Assembly (NCBI GenBank): GCA_930980675.1
Contig: CAKNIU010000009.1
Location: 1-35,275 of the forward strand
Source: an uncultured Clostridium sp.
GTDB taxonomy: Bacteria; Bacillota_A; Clostridia; TANB77; CAG-508
Length of the DNA stretch: 35,275 bases
Direction of reading: 5' to 3'
The notes below the pieces were generated by a model, which had not been told where the DNA came from, did no database searches, and was given only the letters and a program-made list of their open reading frames with translations. Below are positions 1-8,690 of this stretch, one piece after another. Numbering within the stretch: position 1 is the stretch's first letter; each line of letters opens with the position of its first letter. A program made the position numbers and the translations under genes.

Positions 1-29
1 GGGAAACTTCTTTCCCTGCTTTGTTTTTT
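1..29 (+). terminator. Possible terminator hairpin of the gene upstream of the window
   Basis: A perfect 6-bp stem, GGGAAA (1-6) with TTTCCC (11-16), closes a CTTC tetraloop. After five bases a T-rich run follows (ttgtttttt). It would end transcription of whatever lies before the window. The stem is short and the T-run is offset, so it could instead be a decayed member of the short GGGAC-type palindromes seen elsewhere here. Confidence 0.4.
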
Positions 30-40
30 CACGAAAACTA

Positions 41-69
41 TTGAAAACTTAGCTTTTTTGATATAAAAT
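41..69 (+). promoter_or_regulatory. Sigma-A-type promoter of the pgk operon
   Basis: TTGAAA (41-46) and TAAAAT (64-69) are separated by 17 bases, the ideal spacing for a vegetative promoter. The start point would be near 76, giving a leader of about 120 bases before pgk. The match was made by eye. Confidence 0.55.
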
Positions 70-158
70 AGTAATGCTAAATAATAAGGGGTTGTTATAC
101 CATTGTGTAGCTTTATAAATTGAGTTACATAATTATATAACAATTTATAAAAGCATAT

Positions 159-188
159 AGGAGAATTAACCTCTCCTAGGAAAGAAGG
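159..188 (+). promoter_or_regulatory. Hairpin directly in front of the pgk ribosome binding site
   Basis: AGGAGA (159-164) pairs perfectly with TCTCCT (172-177) around a 7-base loop. The working Shine-Dalgarno (AGGAAAGAAGG, 178-188) starts at the next base. The left arm is itself a Shine-Dalgarno-like sequence locked in the stem. The hairpin could stabilise the operon mRNA or modulate translation; no function can be read from sequence alone. Confidence 0.4.
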
Positions 189-194
189 TATTTT

Positions 195-1382
195 ATGAGT
201 AAAGTAACTATTAGAGATATTGATGTAAATGGAAAAAAAGTATTACTTAGATGTGATTTTAACGTTCCACTAGATGAAAACTTAAACATCACAGACAAAA
301 CAAGAATAGTAGCAGCACTTCCAACAATTAAATATTTATTAGAGCATAACGCAAAACTAATATTATGCTCACATTTAGGAAGACCAAAGGGTGAGGTAAA
401 GAAAGAATTTTCTTTAGCACCTGTTGCAAAAGAATTATCAGCACAACTTGGAAAAGAAGTAAAACTTGCCCAAGATGTTACAGGACCAAGTGCAAAAGAA
501 CTAACAAGCAATATGAAAGAAGGAGATATAGTTCTTCTAGAAAATGTTAGATTTGACCCAAGAGAAGAGAAAAATGATGATACACTAAGCCAAGAATTTG
601 CATCTTTAGCAGATGTATATGTAAATGATGCATTTGGAACATGCCATAGAGCACATTCATCAACAGCAGGAGTTGCTAAATATTTACCATCAGCTTGTGG
701 ATTCTTAATTGAAAAAGAATTAAAAGCTTTGGGAGATGCTTTAAACAATCCTGTAAGACCATTTGTTGCAATATTAGGTGGTAAGAAAGTATCAGATAAA
801 ATAGGTGTAATAGACAGCTTACTAGAAAAAGTTGATACATTATTAATTGGTGGTGGAATGGCTTACACATTCTACAAATCAATGGGATATGGTGTTGGAA
901 ATTCAGTTTGTGAATTGGACAAGCTAGATTTAGCAAAAAGCTTAATGCAAAAGGCTAAAGATAAAGGCGTAAAAATGCTTTTACCATTAGACAATAAAAT
1001 AGGAAAAGAATTTAAACCAGACACAGAAAGTAAAGTAGTAAAATTCTCAGAAATACCAGATGAATGGGAAGGATTCGATATAGGACCAGAAACAATCAAA
1101 CTATATACTGAAGAACTTCAAAAAGCTAAAACAGTATTATGGAATGGTCCAGTTGGATTATTTGAATTTGACCAATTTGCTGTTGGAACAAATGCAATTG
1201 CAAATTGCCTAGCAAACTTAACTGATTGCACAACAATAATTGGTGGAGGAGATTCAGCAGCTGCTGTAACAAAAGCAGGACTAGCAGATAAAATGTCTCA
1301 TATTTCTACTGGTGGTGGAGCATCACTAGAATTTATCGAAGGTAAAAAATTACCAGGAATTGAATGCATTCAAGATAAATAG
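195..1382 (+). CDS. pgk: Phosphoglycerate kinase
   Basis: Cytoplasmic glycolytic enzyme that transfers the acyl phosphate of 1,3-bisphosphoglycerate to ADP, giving ATP and 3-phosphoglycerate. At 395 aa it has the usual bacterial single-domain-pair length. The N-terminal substrate-binding signature [12 protein letters not shown] is present near residues 16-27, SHLGRPKG follows near residue 60, and the C-terminal nucleotide-binding glycines appear as GGGDSAAAV and [10 protein letters not shown]. The ATG at 195 follows a good ribosome binding site (AGGAAAGAAGG). It is the first gene of a pgk-tpiA-gpmI run. tpiA begins 8 bases after its stop, so the two are surely co-transcribed. The gap gene that usually precedes it is not visible in the 194 bases upstream. 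Confidence 0.98.
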   Translation: MSKVTIRDIDVNGKKVLLRCDFNVPLDENLNITDKTRIVAALPTIKYLLEHNAKLILCSHLGRPKGEVKKEFSLAPVAKELSAQLGKEVKLAQDVTGPSAKELTSNMKEGDIVLLENVRFDPREEKNDDTLSQEFASLADVYVNDAFGTCHRAHSSTAGVAKYLPSACGFLIEKELKALGDALNNPVRPFVAILGGKKVSDKIGVIDSLLEKVDTLLIGGGMAYTFYKSMGYGVGNSVCELDKLDLAKSLMQKAKDKGVKMLLPLDNKIGKEFKPDTESKVVKFSEIPDEWEGFDIGPETIKLYTEELQKAKTVLWNGPVGLFEFDQFAVGTNAIANCLANLTDCTTIIGGGDSAAAVTKAGLADKMSHISTGGGASLEFIEGKKLPGIECIQDK

Positions 1383-1390
1383 GAGGTCCT

Positions 1391-2143
1391 ATGAGAAGAA
1401 AAGTTATCGCTGGAAACTGGAAAATGAATATGCTTCCTAATGAAGCAATAGAATTTATTACAAATTTAGCACCAATGGTTAAAGACACAAAAAATGAAGT
1501 GATTTTATGTGTTCCATATATAGATTTGTTTTATTCACTATTAACAGTGCAAGAAACAAATATCCATATAGGTGCACAAAATGTATTCTATAAAGAATCT
1601 GGAGCATATACAGGTGAAGTATCACCTAAAATGCTTAAATCAATAAATACAGAATATGTTATTATAGGCCATTCAGAAAGAAGACAATATTTTGCAGAAA
1701 CTGATGAAACAGTTAATCTAAAATTAAAAGCATCTTTAGATGAAGGTCTAAAACCAATAGTTTGTGTTGGTGAAACATTAGAACAAAGAGAAGCAAATGA
1801 AACTGAAAAAGTCATTACTTCTCAAGTAGAAAAAGCCATTGCAAACTTGACAGATGAAGAAGTAAAGAATACAATAATAGCATATGAGCCTATTTGGGCA
1901 ATTGGGACTGGCAAAACAGCAACATCAGAAGATGCTAATAATAGCATTAAACAAATTAGAAATAAAATAAAAGAACTTTATGGTGAAGCGGTATCAGAAG
2001 AAGTTATTATTTTGTATGGCGGAAGCGTAAAACCAGAAAACGCAAAAGAATTATTTTCAATGTCAGATATAGATGGTGGCCTAGTAGGTGGAGCAAGTCT
2101 AAAAGTAGACAGCTTCGAAAAAATTGTAAACTTTGATAAATAA
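1391..2143 (+). CDS. tpiA: Triose-phosphate isomerase
   Basis: Interconverts dihydroxyacetone phosphate and glyceraldehyde 3-phosphate as a cytoplasmic dimer. At 250 aa it is full length. The active-site residues are all in place: Lys11 in GNWKMN, the electrophilic His94 in HSERR, and the catalytic base Glu166 in AYEPIWAIGTGKT. The C-terminal phosphate-binding loops (YGGSVKPEN, GGLVGGASL) are intact. The Shine-Dalgarno AGGAGG overlaps the pgk stop codon, which implies tight translational coupling within the glycolytic operon. Confidence 0.98.
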   Translation: MRRKVIAGNWKMNMLPNEAIEFITNLAPMVKDTKNEVILCVPYIDLFYSLLTVQETNIHIGAQNVFYKESGAYTGEVSPKMLKSINTEYVIIGHSERRQYFAETDETVNLKLKASLDEGLKPIVCVGETLEQREANETEKVITSQVEKAIANLTDEEVKNTIIAYEPIWAIGTGKTATSEDANNSIKQIRNKIKELYGEAVSEEVIILYGGSVKPENAKELFSMSDIDGGLVGGASLKVDSFEKIVNFDK

Positions 2144-2177
2144 TTTAAGACGAATTAAAAGAAAAGGATGGTAAAAA

Positions 2178-3695
2178 ATGAGTAAGAAAGTAACAATGCT
2201 AATGATATTAGACGGCTTTGGCAAAAATCCTAACAAAGAGGGTAATGCCGTTGCAAATGCAAAGAAGCCTAATATTGACAAACTAATGATGACATGTCCA
2301 ACAGCAGAAGTATATGCAAGTGGACCAAGCGTTGGACTTCCAGAAGGACAAATGGGAAATTCAGAAGTAGGTCATACTAATATTGGCGCAGGAAGAATTG
2401 TTTACCAAGACTTAACTAGAATAACAAAATCAATAGAAGACGGAGACTTTTTTAGTATAAAAGAATTTTCAGATGCTATTGAAAACTGTAAGAAAAACAA
2501 TTCTAAATTACACATTATGGGACTACTTTCAGATGGTGGAGTTCATAGTCATCAAAGACATTTGTATGGACTATTAGAACTTGCTAAAAGAAAAGACTTT
2601 GAAGATGTTTATGTACATTGTTTCTTAGATGGTAGAGACACTTTACCTGCATCAGCAGAAGGATATATTCAAAAGCTAGAAGAAAAAATGAAAGAAAAAG
2701 GAATTGGAAAAATTGCAACACTTTCAGGAAGATTCTATGCAATGGATAGAGATAAAAGATGGGAAAGAGTTAAAAAATGCTATGATGCTTTAGTTTATGC
2801 AGAAGGTGAAAAATATACTACTGCAACACAAGCAATAGAAAGCTCTTATCAAAAAGAAGTATTTGATGAATTTGTTGTACCAGCAGTAATTGGAAATGGT
2901 GCAAAAATTGAAGATGGAGATTCAGTAATATTCTTCAACTTTAGACCAGACAGAGCAAGACAAATAACAAGAGCATTAGTTGATCCAAAATTTGACGGGT
3001 TTGAAACAAAGAAAATGAATTTATACTTTGTAACAATGACTGAATATGACGCAACAATGCCAAATGTACATGTAGCATTTAAACAAGAAGATTTAAAAAA
3101 TACTTATGGTGAATATGTAAGTAGTAAAGGAATGACACAACTTAGAATTGCAGAAACAGAAAAATATGCACATGTTACATTCTTCTTCAATGGTGGAAAA
3201 GAAGAACCTTTCAAAGGAGAAGATAGAATATTAGTACCTTCACCAAAAGTAGAAACATATGATATGAAACCTGAAATGAGTGCGTATGAAGTAACAGAAA
3301 AAGTTGTAGATGCAATAAATTCAGAAAAATATGATACAATTATTTTAAACTTTGCAAACCCAGACATGGTTGGACATACAGGAAATCTAGAAGCTGCTGA
3401 AAAAGCAATTGAAGCAGTAGACGAATGTGTTGGAAAAATAATAGATGCACTAAGCAAACATGAAGGAAAAGCATTAATTACAGCAGACCATGGAAATGCA
3501 GAGCAAATGATAGATTATAAAACAGGTGAACCATTTACATCACATACAACAAATCCAGTTCCACTAATATTATATGGAATGGAAAATGTAAAAATAAAAA
3601 ATGGTAAACTTGCAGATTTAGCACCAACAATGCTAGATATGATGGGATTAGAAAAACCAGCAGAAATGACAGGAGAAAGTTTACTTGTAAGATAA
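2178..3695 (+). CDS. gpmI: 2,3-bisphosphoglycerate-independent phosphoglycerate mutase
   Basis: Interconverts 3- and 2-phosphoglycerate using two Mn2+ ions and a phosphoserine intermediate. It belongs to the alkaline phosphatase superfamily. At 505 aa it has the normal length. The first metal motif LDGFGKNP is near residue 10. The phosphorylated serine is Ser62 in [14 protein letters not shown], the same number as in the well-studied Bacillus enzyme. [24 protein letters not shown] and the C-terminal metal ligands in [10 protein letters not shown] and TSHTTNPVP follow. It starts 34 bases after tpiA with an AAAAGGATGG binding site and is the last glycolytic gene of the run. No eno gene follows. 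Confidence 0.97.
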   Translation: MSKKVTMLMILDGFGKNPNKEGNAVANAKKPNIDKLMMTCPTAEVYASGPSVGLPEGQMGNSEVGHTNIGAGRIVYQDLTRITKSIEDGDFFSIKEFSDAIENCKKNNSKLHIMGLLSDGGVHSHQRHLYGLLELAKRKDFEDVYVHCFLDGRDTLPASAEGYIQKLEEKMKEKGIGKIATLSGRFYAMDRDKRWERVKKCYDALVYAEGEKYTTATQAIESSYQKEVFDEFVVPAVIGNGAKIEDGDSVIFFNFRPDRARQITRALVDPKFDGFETKKMNLYFVTMTEYDATMPNVHVAFKQEDLKNTYGEYVSSKGMTQLRIAETEKYAHVTFFFNGGKEEPFKGEDRILVPSPKVETYDMKPEMSAYEVTEKVVDAINSEKYDTIILNFANPDMVGHTGNLEAAEKAIEAVDECVGKIIDALSKHEGKALITADHGNAEQMIDYKTGEPFTSHTTNPVPLILYGMENVKIKNGKLADLAPTMLDMMGLEKPAEMTGESLLVR

Positions 3696-3775
3696 TTAAA
3701 AGTTTGTCTTGGCAATTTGTCTAAAATATGTAGTAAAAAAAGTTTTAAAAAAAGTATTTAGGGGAGGTGGAGCTA

Positions 3776-4519
3776 TTGCCAGCAAAAGAAGTGCAAAAGA
3801 TATATAAAGAAATGCAAAATATGCTTTTTAGCTTAATACCTGAAAAATGGGAAAGCATATATCTTTACGCCTCTGTAATAAATGGCAGAGGAGAAATGTA
3901 CTTCTATTACTTCCCTAAAAAAACTTTATTAAAAACAAAAGCTATAAATTGTTATGAAGTAGCAAGAAAATTTGGAATAGATGAGGAACAATACAATATA
4001 CTGTTAAGTAGATTGTATGAAAAAATAAAAGAGCTAAATAATTTAGCTGTAAGAAAATGGACTAATGTTACAATAAGCATAGTAAATTGTTTATTTACTG
4101 TTGAATATAATTTCAATGACCTAAGGCGTTCATTGTACACAGATGAACAAAGACATATATATTGGGAATATAAATATTTACATACACCTATAGAAAGTAT
4201 GAACAGAAAAGAGCAAAATTTAATTAGGTATTATCAAGAAGAAAGTGAAAAGCCATTTGTTTATACTGAAGGAATATACATAAATGAAAATCAGAATGTT
4301 CAAAGCGAAATATTAAAAAAGCCTTGGGAAAAGTTCCAAAAACAAGAAGTGTATGAAACAAAAGTTGAAAAGATAAATGAAACGACAAATTTTAAATTTG
4401 AAAAAAATAGAAAGTTGGAATTTGAAAAAACAAAAATTAATAAAAGTGAAATAGGAAAAAAAGATGAGTTTAATGATGATATAAATTTACAGGTAAAAAA
4501 TCCAATTTTAAAATATTAA
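3776..4519 (+). CDS. YezG/DUF600-like immunity-type protein with a charged C-terminal tail
   Basis: About 247 aa. Residues 1-150 resemble the YezG (DUF600) family, whose Bacillus member is the antitoxin of an LXG polymorphic toxin. The resemblance, from memory of the family, rests on an IPEKWESIYLYASV start, a YFYYFPKK strand, a central WTNVTISI segment, and a closing YWEYKYLHTP. The last 95 or so residues are Lys/Glu-rich, low in complexity and probably disordered. The start is set at TTG 3776: GGGGAGG ends at 3767, giving 8-base spacing, whereas the GTG at 3767 lies inside that binding site. No LXG or other toxin gene is adjacent, so this is an orphan. It may have been recruited to a housekeeping role or protect against toxins of neighbouring cells. 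The family call is moderate and the role unknown. Confidence 0.65.
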   Translation: MPAKEVQKIYKEMQNMLFSLIPEKWESIYLYASVINGRGEMYFYYFPKKTLLKTKAINCYEVARKFGIDEEQYNILLSRLYEKIKELNNLAVRKWTNVTISIVNCLFTVEYNFNDLRRSLYTDEQRHIYWEYKYLHTPIESMNRKEQNLIRYYQEESEKPFVYTEGIYINENQNVQSEILKKPWEKFQKQEVYETKVEKINETTNFKFEKNRKLEFEKTKINKSEIGKKDEFNDDINLQVKNPILKY

Positions 4520-4593
4520 AATAGCAAGTTTTATGCAATCTTATTATAGATTGTAAAAATACAATAATCATAAAAAACAAGGAGGAAAACAAA

Positions 4594-5286
4594 ATGAACT
4601 ATTCAAAAGAACTAGAAGACATGTGTGTAGTTAAAAAAGGTGTGAATCATGGACCTGCACCAATACCAGAAGAAGGAAAATGGGTTAAAGCAAGTGAAAT
4701 AAAAGATATTTCAGGCTTAACACATGGTGTTGGCTGGTGTGCACCACAACAAGGAGCTTGTAAATTAACACTTAATGTAAAAGATGGTGTAATTCAAGAA
4801 GCTTTAATAGAAACGATAGGATGTTCAGGAATGACACATTCAGCTGCTATGGCAGGTGAAATATTAACAGGAAAAACAATACTAGAAGCATTAAATACAG
4901 ACTTAGTATGTGATGCCATAAATACAGCAATGAGAGAATTATTCTTACAAATAGTATATGGAAGAACACAAACAGCTTTCTCAGAAGGAGGACTTCCAGT
5001 AGGAGCAGGACTTGAAGATTTAGGAAAAGGACATACATCACAAGTAGGAACAATTTATTCAAGCACATTAAAAGGACCAAGATATTTACAATTAACAGAA
5101 GGATACATAGTAGAACTTGGACTAGATAAAGATGACCAAATAATTGGTTACAAATATGTACATATGGGCAAAATGATGGATAACATCAAAAAAGGAATGG
5201 ATGCAATGGAAGCAATAGAAAAAGCATCTGGAACATATGGAAGATTTGATGAGGCAGTTAAGAAGATTGACCCAAGAAAAGAGTAA
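4594..5286 (+). CDS. NifU/IscU-like iron-sulfur scaffold-related protein (partner of GGGtGRT)
   Basis: A 230-aa protein whose middle (about residues 45-105) resembles the IscU/NifU N-terminal fold. GWCAPQQGACKLTL is followed by IGCSGMTHSAAMAGEILTGKT, which lines up with the IscU stretch around its second cluster-binding cysteine. Cysteines 49 or 56, and 77, could serve as ligands. The usual third cysteine is not obvious in the C-terminal half, which is unlike IscU and ends in a unique segment, so it may not be a classical scaffold. The AAGGAGG binding site gives a clear start. It lies 150 bases before the GGGtGRT gene; the two are commonly neighbours in anaerobes (from memory). Cytosolic; the function of the pair is not known to me. 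Confidence 0.75.
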   Translation: MNYSKELEDMCVVKKGVNHGPAPIPEEGKWVKASEIKDISGLTHGVGWCAPQQGACKLTLNVKDGVIQEALIETIGCSGMTHSAAMAGEILTGKTILEALNTDLVCDAINTAMRELFLQIVYGRTQTAFSEGGLPVGAGLEDLGKGHTSQVGTIYSSTLKGPRYLQLTEGYIVELGLDKDDQIIGYKYVHMGKMMDNIKKGMDAMEAIEKASGTYGRFDEAVKKIDPRKE

Positions 5287-5324
5287 AAGAGCAATATACT
5301 ACTTTTAATTCGTTTAAAATCTTA

Positions 5325-5356
5325 AATTTGAGACGGACCAAAACGTAAAATTTGAT
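5325..5356. repeat. Degenerate copy of the short GACGGACC/ACGTAAAA repeat
   Basis: Between the NifU-like and GGGtGRT genes lies a GACGGACC core followed by ACGTAAAATTTG. The same 12-mer ACGTAAAATTTG recurs at 11231-11242. The core resembles the GGACCGTC cores found at 15705, 23753, 23972 and 28214. It is degenerate and has no clear hairpin. Confidence 0.35.
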
Positions 5357-5436
5357 AGAGAGCAAAAAATTGATAAATTGCTTATATTAAAAATGATTAA
5401 TGTGTACAATAATATTATTAATTAGGAGGAATAAAA

Positions 5437-6438
5437 ATGGCAGTTACATTTGAAAGTTATGAAAGAAGAATAAATCAAATAAAACCAGTTATGGAAAAAT
5501 ACGGAATAAAAGATTTTGAAGATGCTTTAAAAATATGTACAGATAAAGGATTTAATCCATATGAAATAGTTAAAGGAGTACAACCAATTTGCTTTGAAAA
5601 TGCATGCTGGGCATATACTCTAGGTGCAGCAATAGCTATAAAAAAAGGATGTACAAAAGCAGCAGATGCAGCTAAAGCAATAGGAGAAGGTCTGCAAGCA
5701 TTCTGTATTCCAGGTTCAGTTGCAGATGACAGAAAAGTTGGATTAGGACATGGAAACTTAGCATCTATGCTATTATCAGAAGACACAAAATGCTTTGCAT
5801 TCTTAGCAGGACATGAAAGCTTTGCAGCAGCAGAAGGAGCAATTGGAATTGCAAATTCAGCTAACAAAGTTAGAAAAACTCCTCTAAGAGTTATATTAAA
5901 TGGTCTTGGAAAAGACGCAGCTCAAATAATTTCAAGAGTAAATGGATTTACATATGTAAAAACAGATTTTGACTACTACACAGGTAAAGTTAATGTTGTA
6001 GAAGAAATTGCTTACTCAAATGGAGATAGAAGCAAAGTTAGATGCTATGGTGCAAACGATGTTAGAGAAGGTGTAGCTATAATGTGGCTAGAAGATGTAG
6101 ATATATCTATAACAGGTAATTCTACAAACCCAACAAGATTCCAACATCCAGTTGCAGGAACATACAAAAAAGAAAGATTAGAGCTAGGTAAAAAATATTT
6201 CTCAGTTGCATCAGGTGGTGGAACAGGAAGAACATTACACCCAGACAATATGGCAGCTGGTCCAGCTTCATATGGTATGACAGATACTATGGGAAGAATG
6301 CACTCAGATGCACAATTTGCAGGTTCTTCATCAGTACCAGCACACGTTGAAATGATGGGACTAATTGGAATGGGTAATAACCCAATGGTTGGCGCTTCAG
6401 TTGCAGTAGCAGTTGCAGTGGAAGAAGGTATGAAATAA
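5437..6438 (+). CDS. GGGtGRT family protein
   Basis: A 333-aa protein carrying the motif that names the family, GGGTGRTLHPDN, at about residues 260-271. It is rich in Gly, Ala and Met, with conserved-looking stretches CFENACWAYTLGAA (cysteines 52 and 57) and GLGHGNLASMLLSEDTKCFAFLAGHESFAAAEG. The C-terminus is very glycine-rich (MMGLIGMGNNPMVGASVAV). There is no signal peptide or membrane segment, so it is cytoplasmic. The ATG at 5437 has an ideal AGGAGG site. It follows the NifU-like gene and is closed by a strong terminator, so the two probably form one transcription unit. The biochemical function is unknown; the link to iron-sulfur or redox chemistry is inferred only from its partner. Confidence 0.85.
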   Translation: MAVTFESYERRINQIKPVMEKYGIKDFEDALKICTDKGFNPYEIVKGVQPICFENACWAYTLGAAIAIKKGCTKAADAAKAIGEGLQAFCIPGSVADDRKVGLGHGNLASMLLSEDTKCFAFLAGHESFAAAEGAIGIANSANKVRKTPLRVILNGLGKDAAQIISRVNGFTYVKTDFDYYTGKVNVVEEIAYSNGDRSKVRCYGANDVREGVAIMWLEDVDISITGNSTNPTRFQHPVAGTYKKERLELGKKYFSVASGGGTGRTLHPDNMAAGPASYGMTDTMGRMHSDAQFAGSSSVPAHVEMMGLIGMGNNPMVGASVAVAVAVEEGMK

Positions 6439-6442
6439 ATAA

Positions 6443-6472
6443 AAAAACTAGGAGCAAAAACTCCTAGTTTTT
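6443..6472. terminator. Bidirectional rho-independent terminator
   Basis: AAAAACTAGGAG (6443-6454) and CTCCTAGTTTTT (6461-6472) form a perfect 12-bp inverted repeat around a CAAAAA loop. A-rich and T-rich outer arms make it usable in both directions. It ends the GGGtGRT unit five bases after that gene's stop and separates it from the U32 gene. Confidence 0.9.
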
Positions 6473-6494
6473 CAAAAAGGAAAGGAATAAAAAT

Positions 6495-7724
6495 ATGGAG
6501 AAACCAGAATTATTAGCACCAGCAGGTTCATACGAAAAAGCAAAAGTAGCATTCAAATATGGAGCAGATGCAATTTATTGTGGAACAGGAGCATTATCAC
6601 TAAGAAGCAGAGCAGAAGTAGATAATGAAGAATTAGCTAATACAATAAAATATGCACATAACATTGGCAAAAAAGTATATGCCGCTATAAACATATACGC
6701 ACAGGATAGCATGTATGAAGAAATAGCAAATCAAGTGAAAATACTAAATAAACTAGCAGTAGATGGAATAATTGCATCAGATGGTGGAGTAATAGATTTA
6801 ATAAGAGAACTAGCACCAGATATTCCAATACACATAAGCACTCAAGCAAATACTTTAAGTAGCCACACAGCTAACTTTTGGTACAGGAATGGAGCAAAAA
6901 GAGTAATACTTTCAAGGGAGATGAACAAAGAGCAAATAAAATATTTAATAGATAATACTCCACAAGGGTTAGAAACTGAAATATTTGTACATGGTGCAAT
7001 TTGTTGGGCATATTCAGGAAGATGTTATTTAAGTGATTTTCTATCTTGTAGAAATGCAAATTTAGGCGATTGCGCACAAAGTTGTAGATGGGCATATAAT
7101 TTATACTTAGAAGAAAAACAAAATCCAGGAAATCTAATGCCAGTAGAAACAGATACAAACGGAACATATATACTTTCTTCAAAAGATTTATGCTTAATAA
7201 AACAAATTCCAGAAATTATAGATATGGGAGTAAATAGTCTAAAAATTGAAGGAAGATTAAAGTCAGAATATTACCTAGCAAGTGTAGTAAATGTGTATAG
7301 AGCAGCCATAGATGACTATGTAAAAGCACCAAATTCTTATGATTATACAAAATACTTAAAAGAATTAGAAAAAACAAAAACAAGAGGATTAACAACATTT
7401 TTCTTTGACGACAAAAACAATAAAGATTTCCAAGAGTATGAAGGAAAACAATATAATCCAAATTACGAATATGCAGCACAGGTTGTAGAGTATAATGAGG
7501 ATAAATCAACACTGGCAGTAAAAAATAGACTTCAAGTTGGAGATAAAATGGAAATAATTATTCCATATAAAATAGAAGTAGAAGAATTTACAATTAATAA
7601 AATGTGGAATGATGAAACTGGAGAAGAAATAGAATACGTTAATCCGGGAAAAGATGGTCAAAAAGTACTAATGCATTTACCAATGAAATGTGAAGAAGGC
7701 TGGATAATTAGAAAGAAGAAATAA
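6495..7724 (+). CDS. U32 family protein, TrhP/UbiU-like (probable tRNA hydroxylation factor)
   Basis: 409 aa. It begins with the U32 signature PELLAPAGSYEKAKVAFKYGADAIYCG and contains the family hallmark EIFVHGAICWAYSGRCYLSDF near residue 162. Cys170, Cys177, Cys193 and Cys233 are spaced like the four cysteines that hold a 4Fe-4S cluster in U32 proteins such as UbiU. Although named peptidases, studied U32 members (TrhP, RlhA, UbiU/V) work in prephenate-dependent hydroxylation of RNA or ubiquinone precursors. In a Firmicute without ubiquinone, a role in 5-hydroxyuridine formation at the tRNA wobble position (YrrN/YrrO-like) is most likely. That assignment is inference. Cytoplasmic, with a good AAAGGAA binding site just behind the terminator. 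Confidence 0.85.
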   Translation: MEKPELLAPAGSYEKAKVAFKYGADAIYCGTGALSLRSRAEVDNEELANTIKYAHNIGKKVYAAINIYAQDSMYEEIANQVKILNKLAVDGIIASDGGVIDLIRELAPDIPIHISTQANTLSSHTANFWYRNGAKRVILSREMNKEQIKYLIDNTPQGLETEIFVHGAICWAYSGRCYLSDFLSCRNANLGDCAQSCRWAYNLYLEEKQNPGNLMPVETDTNGTYILSSKDLCLIKQIPEIIDMGVNSLKIEGRLKSEYYLASVVNVYRAAIDDYVKAPNSYDYTKYLKELEKTKTRGLTTFFFDDKNNKDFQEYEGKQYNPNYEYAAQVVEYNEDKSTLAVKNRLQVGDKMEIIIPYKIEVEEFTINKMWNDETGEEIEYVNPGKDGQKVLMHLPMKCEEGWIIRKKK

Positions 7725-7890
7725 TTTCAAGAGGTCAGGCACAATAAAAAAGCTAAAGAATATAATTAAAATATGAGAAAGAAAAATGTGGTTATAAAAT
7801 AAAATTTAAATTTATTAAATAATAAAACAGAAATTTTTATATTAAAAAAATGCAGTTTTATAATTACATTACTCAGATGGAGGTGTAAAA

Positions 7891-8589
7891 ATGCTAGAAC
7901 TTACAATCTCTGGATTCTTAGCTTTTTTAGGCAGTGGCCTTTTTGTTTTGGGATACATATCAAATAATAATCTTTTTCCTGAAAGCTTGTCTGCAGAAGA
8001 AGAAAAAATGTATGTAGAAAAAATGAGAGAAGGAGACCAAGACGCCAAGAATATTTTAATAGAACATAATTTAAGACTTGTAGCACATGTATGCAAAAAG
8101 TACAATAATACCAATATTGACCAAGATGATTTAATATCAATAGGCTCAATTGGACTAATAAAAGGAATAAACAGTTATAATCCAGAAAAATCAATAAAAC
8201 TTTCGACATATATATCAAAATGTATAGATAATGAAATTTTGATGTATTTAAGGTCTAATAAGAAAACAAATTCAGAAGTTTACTTAGAAGATCCAATAGG
8301 AAAAGATAAAGATGATAATACTGTAAGACTGGGAGAGGTCTTAGAAAATAATGATAAGCCAATAGAAGAAGAAGTTGACTTGAAAATGAAAATAAATAAG
8401 CTTTATGAGAAAATAAAAAAAGTTTTAAAAAATAGAGAAAGAACAATAATAGAATTGAGATTTGGTTTAAATGGAAAAGAACCAAAAACACAAAAAGAAA
8501 TTGCAAAGGATATGGGAATATCCCGTTCATATGTATCAAGAATTGAAACAAAAGCAATTGGAAAACTTGCAAAAGAAATAAAAGAATGA
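7891..8589 (+). CDS. sigK: RNA polymerase sporulation sigma factor, pro-sigma-K
   Basis: 232 aa, closely resembling Bacillus pro-sigma-K throughout. A hydrophobic N-terminal pro-region (about residues 8-21) is followed by YISNNNLFPESLSAEEEKMY, matching the junction where SpoIVFB cuts in B. subtilis. By that alignment, cleavage would fall just after Gly21. Region 2 (IEHNLRLVAHVCKKY, DLISIGSIGLIKGINSY) and the region 4 helix-turn-helix (TQKEIAKDMGISRSYVSRIE, from residue 200) are intact. The gene is uninterrupted, with no skin-type element splitting it. Sigma-K drives late mother-cell transcription during sporulation. GGAGGTG gives the start. I could not identify a convincing sigma-E promoter in the 166 bases upstream. 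Confidence 0.93.
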   Translation: MLELTISGFLAFLGSGLFVLGYISNNNLFPESLSAEEEKMYVEKMREGDQDAKNILIEHNLRLVAHVCKKYNNTNIDQDDLISIGSIGLIKGINSYNPEKSIKLSTYISKCIDNEILMYLRSNKKTNSEVYLEDPIGKDKDDNTVRLGEVLENNDKPIEEEVDLKMKINKLYEKIKKVLKNRERTIIELRFGLNGKEPKTQKEIAKDMGISRSYVSRIETKAIGKLAKEIKE

Positions 8590-8599
8590 GAGTGTTAAT

Positions 8600-8648
8600 A
8601 GGAACGTTCCTTTATGTCAATGGGACGTCTTTTTTTGACGTCTTTCCA
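8600..8648. repeat. Pair of short palindromes after sigK
   Basis: AGGAACGTTCCT (8600-8611) is a perfect 12-base palindrome. It is followed by a hairpin in which TGG+GACGTC (8622-8629) pairs with GACGTC (8637-8642) plus CCA across a T-rich loop and a small bulge. They sit directly after the sigK stop and may act as a terminator. The GGGAC composition relates them to the other GGAC-type palindromes here. Confidence 0.45.
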
Positions 8649-8661
8649 ATTGTCAGAAGAG

Positions 8662-8690
8662 TTTACATTTTTTGCATATTATGCTAATAT
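8662..8690 (+). promoter_or_regulatory. Sigma-A-type promoter with extended -10 for the CmpB-glucosaminidase gene
   Basis: TTTACA (8662-8667) and TAATAT (8685-8690) have a 17-base spacer, and TGC just before the -10 makes an extended -10. The gene starts at 8722, about 25 bases beyond the predicted start point. The promoter lies inside what would be coding sequence if the longer upstream start were used, which argues for the short start. Confidence 0.65.

Noticed and set aside
176..748. Long open frame on the - strand opposite pgk (and similar - strand frames opposite most genes)
   Set aside because: Shadow of a strongly supported gene: no ribosome binding site, odd Ser/Phe/Leu-rich composition and no recognisable family. 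In this AT-rich genome antisense frames of 60-190 codons are common.
3767..3775. GTG start for the YezG-like gene
   Set aside because: The codon lies inside the GGGGAGG ribosome binding site; TTG at 3776 is correctly spaced.
7725..7890. A riboswitch or ncRNA between the U32 gene and sigK
   Set aside because: The stretch is AT-rich with no convincing stem. A GGTCAGGCAC word near 7735 recalls clostridial dispersed repeats but is a single short match.
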